A DNA stretch of 18,612 bases, taken from positions 1 to 18,612 of the forward strand of contig JBHADF010000059.1 in NCBI GenBank assembly GCA_041854955.1, in the 5' to 3' direction. The position numbers were made by a program, and so were the translations under genes. Source of the stretch: CAMENZ01 sp041854955. GTDB lineage: Bacteria > Bacillota > Clostridia > Peptostreptococcales > Anaerovoracaceae. Under the pieces are notes generated by a model. It was not told the origin of the DNA and did not search any database. It saw nothing but the letters and a program-made list of their open reading frames with translations. This document shows, piece after piece, positions 14,564 through 18,612 of the stretch (within the stretch, counting starts at the first letter, position 1; the number at the start of each line of letters is the position of its first letter).

Positions 14564-16240
14564 TTAGAAAAGTCCGGAAATAACTCCGTTTTCGTCTACG
14601 TCTATTTTCTCTGCCGCAGGAACCTTTGGAAGTCCCGGCATGGTCATAATATCTCCTGTCAAAGCCACTATAAAGCCGGCTCCGGCGGATACCTTCAGGT
14701 TTCTGACCGTAACCGTAAAGCCTGTGGGGGCTCCCAAAAGGGTCTGATCATCTGAGAAGGAATACTGAGTCTTGGCCATACATATGGGCAGATTTCCGAA
14801 GCCTAAGTCGGCAAGCTGCTTTGCCTGCTTCTGAGCATTGGCTGTGAGGACAACACCATCGGCATGGTATATATCGGTACAGATAATCTTAAGCTTTTCT
14901 TCTATGGTCATTTCCTTTTCATAGGCATATTTGAATTCCTTAGGCTGGTCACAAAGTCTTACAACTTCCTCTGCCAAAGCTTTTCCGCCTTCTCCGCCCT
15001 TGGCCCAAACTTCCGAGAGAGCCACATTTACGCCTAAGGCCTTGCACTTTTCCTCAACGAGAGCCAGCTCCGCCTCCGTATCTGTGGGGAAAGCGTTGAT
15101 AGCCACCACGCAAGGCAAGCCGAAGACGTTTTTAATGTTAGAAACATGCTGAAGCAGGTTGGGAAGGCCTTTTTCAAGAGCTGTCAGATTTTCCTCATTC
15201 AGGTCTGCCTTGGCTATACCGCCGTGGTATTTCAAGGCTCTTACCGTAGCTACTATTACCACCGCATCCGGGTTGAAGCCGGCCATTCTGCATTTTATAT
15301 CCATGAACTTTTCAGCTCCCAAATCGGCAGCAAAGCCTGCTTCCGTCACGGCATAGTCTGCCAGCTTAAGAGCCATTTTGGTAGCCGTTATGGAGTTACA
15401 GCCGTGAGCTATATTGGCAAAGGGTCCGCCGTGGATAAAGGCGGGAGTTCCCTCTAAGGTCTGTACCAGGTTGGGCTTGAGAGCGTCCTTCAAGAGGGCA
15501 GCCATAGCTCCCTCCGCTTTAAGGTCGTGGGCTGTAACAGGTTTACCGTCAAAGGTGTAACCCACTATCATCTTGGCCAGTCTCTCTTTAAGGTCTAAGA
15601 TATCTCCTGCCAGGCAGAGCACCGCCATTATCTCAGAGGCTACGGTGATTTCGAAGCCGTCTTCTCGGGGTACGCCCTGCATCCTTCCGCCCAGGCCGTC
15701 TATTATCTGTCTCAGCTGACGGTCGTTCATGTCTACCGCCCTTTTCCAGGTGATGGACTTAACATCTATGCCGAGAGAGTTGCCCTGCTGAATGTGGTTG
15801 TCCAACATGGCTGCCAGCAAATTGTTTGCTGCTCCGATGGCATGAAAATCTCCTGTAAAGTGAAGGTTTATATCTTCCATGGGAACCACCTGGGCATAGC
15901 CGCCGCCGGCAGCTCCTCCCTTTACTCCGAAAACAGGCCCCAGGGAAGGCTCTCTCAATGCAACCATGGCATTCTTGCCTATGGCTCTCAGTCCGTCAGC
16001 CAAGCCTACGGAAGTGGTAGTCTTTCCCTCTCCTGCCGGCGTGGGGGTTATGGCTGTAACCAATACCAGCTTGCCCATAGACTTTTCTGCCTTTTCCTTT
16101 AAGAGGGCATAGTCTATTTTAGCCTTATATTTTCCGTACTGCTCCAGGTACTTCTCATCTACACCTGCAGTTTTTGCAATTTCCGTAATATACTTTTTTT
16201 CGCACTCCTGTGCTATTTCGATATCTGTCTTAAATCCCAT
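14564..16240 (-). CDS. fhs: Formate-tetrahydrofolate ligase
   Basis: Fhs joins formate to THF using ATP to give 10-formyl-THF, and can run in reverse to make ATP. The 558-aa length is normal (about 555-560). It carries the P-loop TPTPAGEGKTTT (65-76), REPSLGPVFGVKGGAAGGGYAQVVPMEDINLHFTGD with the family signature region from about 98, and HGGPFANIAHGCNS around 270-283. The start has AGGAGG 8 nt upstream and a candidate promoter (16290-16318). It is the first gene of the operon fhs-fchA-folD-FNT-folT. In amino-acid or purine fermenters the reverse reaction gives ATP and formate, which would suit the formate channel in the same operon; in acetogens it runs forward. The window does not decide between these. 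Confidence 0.97.
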   Translation of the reverse strand: MGFKTDIEIAQECEKKYITEIAKTAGVDEKYLEQYGKYKAKIDYALLKEKAEKSMGKLVLVTAITPTPAGEGKTTTSVGLADGLRAIGKNAMVALREPSLGPVFGVKGGAAGGGYAQVVPMEDINLHFTGDFHAIGAANNLLAAMLDNHIQQGNSLGIDVKSITWKRAVDMNDRQLRQIIDGLGGRMQGVPREDGFEITVASEIMAVLCLAGDILDLKERLAKMIVGYTFDGKPVTAHDLKAEGAMAALLKDALKPNLVQTLEGTPAFIHGGPFANIAHGCNSITATKMALKLADYAVTEAGFAADLGAEKFMDIKCRMAGFNPDAVVIVATVRALKYHGGIAKADLNEENLTALEKGLPNLLQHVSNIKNVFGLPCVVAINAFPTDTEAELALVEEKCKALGVNVALSEVWAKGGEGGKALAEEVVRLCDQPKEFKYAYEKEMTIEEKLKIICTDIYHADGVVLTANAQKQAKQLADLGFGNLPICMAKTQYSFSDDQTLLGAPTGFTVTVRNLKVSAGAGFIVALTGDIMTMPGLPKVPAAEKIDVDENGVISGLF

Positions 16241-16289
16241 TAAATGAACCTCCTGTCCTTCGTAGAGAAATCTTTTTCTTTATTCATAT

Positions 16290-16318
16290 ATTATATTCCT
16301 GTCGTTTAATTAAGTAAA
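16290..16318 (-). promoter_or_regulatory. Candidate sigma-A promoter for the fhs operon
   Basis: On the - strand TATAAT (16290-16295) is a perfect -10, and TTTACT (16313-16318) lies 17 nt upstream as a weak -35 (4 of 6). Transcription would start near 16283, about 43 nt before the fhs ATG. Confidence 0.6.
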
Positions 16319-16362
16319 AGTATTTTTTTTAATCTTAAGTTGAAGTTTTATTCATCTTTAGC

Positions 16363-16391
16363 TTGTGAAGTAGGTCTTTAGGAGGTATAAT
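16363..16391 (+). promoter_or_regulatory. Candidate sigma-A promoter for the LysR-type gene
   Basis: TTGTGA (16363-16368) and a perfect TATAAT (16386-16391) are separated by 17 nt on the + strand. Transcription would start near 16398, about 64 nt before the regulator ATG. It diverges from the fhs promoter, the two -35 boxes being about 45 nt apart. Confidence 0.6.
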
Positions 16392-16402
16392 CAATCGATA
16401 AG

Positions 16403-16439
16403 ATTACATTGAGATTAAGTTAAAATTACGTTGAGATTA
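16403..16439 (+). repeat. Two 15-bp direct repeats, candidate operator
   Basis: ATTACATTGAGATTA (16403-16417) recurs as ATTACGTTGAGATTA (16425-16439), 14 of 15 identical, starting 22 bp apart, close to two helical turns. They lie just after the predicted start of the LysR-type transcript and upstream of the fhs promoter. This spacing fits a regulator binding one face of the DNA, perhaps the adjacent LysR-type protein controlling itself. Confidence 0.55.
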
Positions 16440-16461
16440 CGGTCAAAGCAGGAGGTTTTAC

Positions 16462-17343
16462 ATGTCCCTTTACGCCTATCGCATTTTGGAAGAGGTTGCC
16501 GAAAGAGGCAGCTTCGTTAAAACGGCAGAGGCCCTCAGTCTTACTCCCTCCGCGGTGAGCCATGCCATTGCCAAGCTGGAGGAGGAATTCGGTTTTCACG
16601 TATTTAAGAGGAGCCGCGGCGGTACCTCCCTTACGGAAAACGGTGAGCGTATTTTGCCCTACATCAGAGCCATCAGCCATAGCAACGAAAACCTGAATCA
16701 GGAAATAAACCGAATCAAAAATCACGATGTGGGCGTAGTACGTATCGGCCTTTTCGCCTCGGTGGCCAGCAACTGGTTCATAAGCATTTTCAAGGACTTC
16801 AAGGAAAAATACCCCGGCATCGAGGTGGTAATGAACCAGGGCGGCTACGAGGATATAAGGACTTGGCTTCGGGAAAAGAAGGTGGACTTAGCCTTTACCA
16901 CCGACAGAGTGGCGGCCGGCTTTGATTTTGTCCCCCTGATCAAGGACAATCTCATCTGCCTTGCCCCCGCTTCCTTCGTGCCGAAAAATGAAGCCTTCGT
17001 CACACCGGAGGATTTTGCCCATAACAATCTGATAATCCATCCGGAGTGCGAGGCCTTCGACGCCAAGGATTTCATCGAGGAGAACGGCATCCATGTGGGA
17101 ACCTACTATGATGTCATCGAGCATCAAACCCTCTTCGCCATGGTAGGTGCAGGTCTGGGCATCTGCATCGCCCCCTCTATGGTAGCTGGTGAGGTGCCCC
17201 AAGATGTAAAGAAGCTGCCCATCCTGGGTTCCAACTGGCTCAGCCCCTACAGAACCATAGGTATCACCCTTTCCGAGCCCCAGGTGGTGTCACCGGCTAC
17301 GGAGCTTTTAAAGGCGGAGATTTTGGAATTTCTGAAGGAGTAG
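16462..17343 (+). CDS. LysR-type transcriptional regulator, divergent from the C1 folate operon
   Basis: The 293-aa protein has an N-terminal winged helix-turn-helix (1-60, with GSFVKTAEALSLTPSAVSHAIAKLEEEFG and VFKRSRGGTSLTENGE) joined by a linker helix to a two-lobe effector-binding domain (about 90-290, starting VGVVRIGLFASVASNWF and including GAGLGICIAPSMVA). This is the full LysR plan at normal length. The start has AGGAGG 6 nt upstream. It is the only + strand gene and diverges from fhs across 221 bp, the classic arrangement in which a LysR-type protein controls the divergent operon and itself; the effector is unknown. Codons ending in C or G are more frequent than in the neighbouring genes by eye, and a repeat-rich tract follows it, so acquisition from another source is possible but not shown. 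Confidence 0.93.
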   Translation: MSLYAYRILEEVAERGSFVKTAEALSLTPSAVSHAIAKLEEEFGFHVFKRSRGGTSLTENGERILPYIRAISHSNENLNQEINRIKNHDVGVVRIGLFASVASNWFISIFKDFKEKYPGIEVVMNQGGYEDIRTWLREKKVDLAFTTDRVAAGFDFVPLIKDNLICLAPASFVPKNEAFVTPEDFAHNNLIIHPECEAFDAKDFIEENGIHVGTYYDVIEHQTLFAMVGAGLGICIAPSMVAGEVPQDVKKLPILGSNWLSPYRTIGITLSEPQVVSPATELLKAEILEFLKE

Positions 17344-17429
17344 CACTGGTGGGGCCCCGGGGTCCTATGGGTTTCCCGGCGGCTCTCCGTTTTGCCGGGT
17401 GGCAAGTAGCTGATGCCTGCGGCAGCCCA

Positions 17430-17565
17430 AGCCGCCAAAGGCGGGAATACCTATAAGCAATGGGGATTCCCTGAAGGAGTCGCCCGAGAGAGTCCAGGTC
17501 GGCAGAAGGCCGAAGCACATATAAGCAAAGGGGATTGCTGGGGGAGGTGCCCGATGCACCCCAGG
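17430..17565. repeat. Imperfect tandem repeat, about 68 bp, two units
   Basis: The 489-bp stretch between the LysR-type gene and mntP has no convincing gene. Its first half is G/C-rich, with GGGGCCCCGGGG near 17353 and CCCGGC/GCCGGG arms. ATAAGCAA followed by GGGGATT occurs at 17453 and again at 17521. Flanking sequence (GCCGCCAAAGGC against TCGGCAGAAGGC; GCCCGA; CCAGGT) also recurs, defining two diverged units of 67-68 bp with at least one indel. The period is not a multiple of three, which argues against a coding repeat. Confidence 0.55.
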
Positions 17566-17575
17566 TTGCCGAAAA

Positions 17576-17738
17576 TCATACCAATCTCACCCTTTTGGCG
17601 GATTTGGCTAAGAAACCGATGAAAACCGTCATACCAAATCCCGATTTTTTCTCAGTTGGTATGACTGAGCCTCAATAATTTACAAAAAATGGCAATTTCG
17701 TCACACCAAACCTGCCTAAATAGCTCCACTGGTATGAC
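17576..17738. repeat. Five copies of a TTGGTATGA motif in direct and inverted order
   Basis: TCATACCAA (17576-17584), GTCATACCAA (17628-17637), TTGGTATGAC (17656-17665, inverted), GTCACACCAA (17700-17709) and TGGTATGAC (17730-17738, inverted). Copies 2 and 3 form a perfect 10-bp stem with an 18-nt loop. Copies 4 and 5 form a similar stem with one mismatch, which becomes a U-G wobble in - strand RNA. The two hairpin units are about 39 bp long and 34 bp apart. They may be a small dispersed palindromic element. Confidence 0.6.
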
Positions 17739-17803
17739 AATTTACCCCACCGAGAAAATCCCACATTTTGTTCACCTGTATTAAGATAATCATTAAGATG
17801 ACA

Positions 17804-17829
17804 AAAAAGGAGCATAACTGCTCCTTTTT
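17804..17829 (-). terminator. Bidirectional intrinsic terminator after mntP
   Basis: AAAAAGGAGCA and TGCTCCTTTTT form an 11-bp stem with a TAAC loop just past the mntP stop. Runs of T follow the stem on both strands, so it can end mntP transcription on the - strand and any transcript coming from the LysR-type gene on the + strand. Confidence 0.9.
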
Positions 17830-17832
17830 CCT

Positions 17833-18414
17833 TTAAAGAGATCTTGTAAATATCTCTACACCTATCAATATCAGTATGGCACCACCTATGAACTGTGCCT
17901 TGTCTGCCACCTTTTCTCCCAGTTTTTCTCCGAACATAAGTCCGGCTACGCATATCACGAAGGTTACAATGCCTATCATAACGCTTCTCATGAAAGCCAG
18001 CGGTAAATCGTATTCCGTCATAGTGAAGCCTACGGAAATGGCATCTATGGAAGTGGCTATTCCCTGAAGGATTACGGTACCTACAGTCAGGCTTCCCTCG
18101 GCCTCTTCTTCCTTGTCCTTTTTAAGGCCGTCCATTATCATCTTGCCTCCCACATAGGCCAGCAGAAGCAGTGCCGTAACGGGAATGAGCTTTTCCAGCT
18201 GCTGAAATCTTTCCAGAGCGGTATGAAGCACAGCCCAGCCTATGAGGGGCATGGCGAACTGAAATCCGGCAAAGGTCAGAGCTATGGCATAGAGCTTCCG
18301 CTTCTTCATATTCACTTCCTGCAGCCCGTCTGCCACGGATACGGAAAATGCGTCCATAGCCAAACCGACTCCTAAAAAAATGCTGTTAAGCACCAGCTCT
18401 AAAGTCAATTTCAT
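17833..18414 (-). CDS. mntP: Manganese efflux pump MntP
   Basis: MntP exports Mn2+ across the cytoplasmic membrane and protects against manganese excess. The 193-aa protein has six hydrophobic helices in two related halves, each with an Asp motif in the membrane: GLAMDAFSVSVADGL in helix 1 and GIATSIDAISVGF in the second half. A charged loop, GLKKDKEEEAEGS, separates the halves. Length fits the family (about 185-190). I choose the ATG at 18414, not the in-frame TTG four codons earlier, because the GAGG ribosome binding site lies 6 nt before the ATG and overlaps the TTG. It has its own promoter and terminator and is not part of the folate operon. Confidence 0.94.
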   Translation of the reverse strand: MKLTLELVLNSIFLGVGLAMDAFSVSVADGLQEVNMKKRKLYAIALTFAGFQFAMPLIGWAVLHTALERFQQLEKLIPVTALLLLAYVGGKMIMDGLKKDKEEEAEGSLTVGTVILQGIATSIDAISVGFTMTEYDLPLAFMRSVMIGIVTFVICVAGLMFGEKLGEKVADKAQFIGGAILILIGVEIFTRSL

Positions 18415-18424
18415 TTCAAACCTC

Positions 18425-18459
18425 AAAAAACGCCTGCCTCGGAAAAGCCCGAGTCAAGC
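18425..18459 (-). terminator. Terminator-like hairpin in the mntP leader
   Basis: On the - strand GCTTGACTCGG pairs with CCGAGGCAGGC (11 positions, one A-G mismatch and one U-G) around GCTTTT. It is followed by G and six T residues, which run straight into the GAGG ribosome binding site of mntP. Sitting between promoter and gene, it could be an attenuator or could limit ribosome access. Confidence 0.5.
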
Positions 18460-18478
18460 AAATACAGAACTTTCTAAT

Positions 18479-18506
18479 GATATACTATCTCCACTCTTTG
18501 TGTCAA
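18479..18506 (-). promoter_or_regulatory. Sigma-A promoter for mntP
   Basis: A perfect TTGACA (18501-18506) is followed after 16 nt by TATATC (18479-18484), or after 18 nt by TATCAT (18477-18482), on the - strand. Transcription would start near 18470, leaving a leader of about 55 nt. That is too short for a manganese (yybP-ykoY) riboswitch. I see nothing definable in 18507-18612. Confidence 0.65.
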
Positions 18507-18612
18507 GGAAATATGACAAAAGTACCAGTCAAAACTTCTTAGCTGTCAAGACATATGTTACACTTTTGAGAAATACTCCGATACTACTTGATTCGGACTT
18601 TTGAAGTTCAAA

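Noticed and set aside
17413..17622. A 69-codon + strand ORF, and - strand ORFs at 17297-17559, after the LysR-type gene
   Set aside because: No ribosome binding site or family, several frames are open at once, and a 68-bp repeat runs through them out of phase with codons.
17576..17738. A CRISPR array built from the TTGGTATGA repeats
   Set aside because: Repeats are only 9-10 bp, occur in both orientations with uneven spacing, and no cas gene is present.
18415..18426. TTG start four codons upstream for MntP
   Set aside because: The TTG overlaps the GAGG ribosome binding site that is correctly spaced for the ATG at 18414.
18415..18470. A yybP-ykoY manganese riboswitch before mntP
   Set aside because: The leader is about 55 nt and shows only one hairpin; the known aptamer needs roughly twice that length.

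Overview
The window looks like a chromosomal segment of an anaerobic Firmicute of the class Clostridia. The evidence is a Gram-positive type PolC replicase, strong AGGAGG ribosome binding sites, A/T-rich promoters, a tetrahydrofolate (THF) riboswitch before folT, and a formate-linked folate pathway with a formate/nitrite-type channel. I would not place it below class from sequence alone. Only the LysR-type regulator lies on the + strand; every other recognised gene is on the - strand.

Region 1 (1-465) is the 5' part of a carD-like regulator, cut by the window edge. Region 2 (591-10681) is a tightly packed - strand operon, in transcription order pyrH, frr, uppS, cdsA, dxr, rseP, ispG, polC. 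It links pyrimidine nucleotide and ribosome recycling functions with envelope lipid and isoprenoid synthesis, intramembrane proteolysis and the replicative polymerase. The PolC lacks the DnaQ-like 3'-5' exonuclease domain normally inserted in its PHP domain. The operon starts at an extended -10 promoter buried in a perfect 12-bp inverted repeat.

Region 3 (10823-11670) holds a membrane-anchored protein gene of unknown family, broken by two in-frame stop codons. Ahead of it are a strong promoter and an attenuator-like leader: an 8-codon ORF whose stop codon touches an intrinsic terminator.

Region 4 (11703-16461) is a one-carbon (C1) folate operon: fhs (formate-THF ligase), fchA (cyclohydrolase), folD (methylene-THF dehydrogenase), an FNT-family formate channel and folT (folate ECF transporter S component). 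A THF riboswitch lies inside the operon just before folT, with a hairpin that masks the folT ribosome binding site. FolD has lost the catalytic Lys and Gln used for the cyclohydrolase step, which explains why a separate FchA is kept. Together these genes interconvert formate and methylene-THF, move formate across the membrane and import folate. A divergent LysR-type gene (16462-17343) and a pair of 15-bp direct repeats in the shared intergenic region suggest local control.

Region 5 (17344-17832) is noncoding and repeat-rich: an imperfect 68-bp tandem repeat, then five copies of a TTGGTATGA-type motif arranged partly as hairpins, then a bidirectional terminator. Region 6 (17833-18506) is mntP, a manganese exporter, with its own promoter and a terminator-like hairpin directly before the ribosome binding site.
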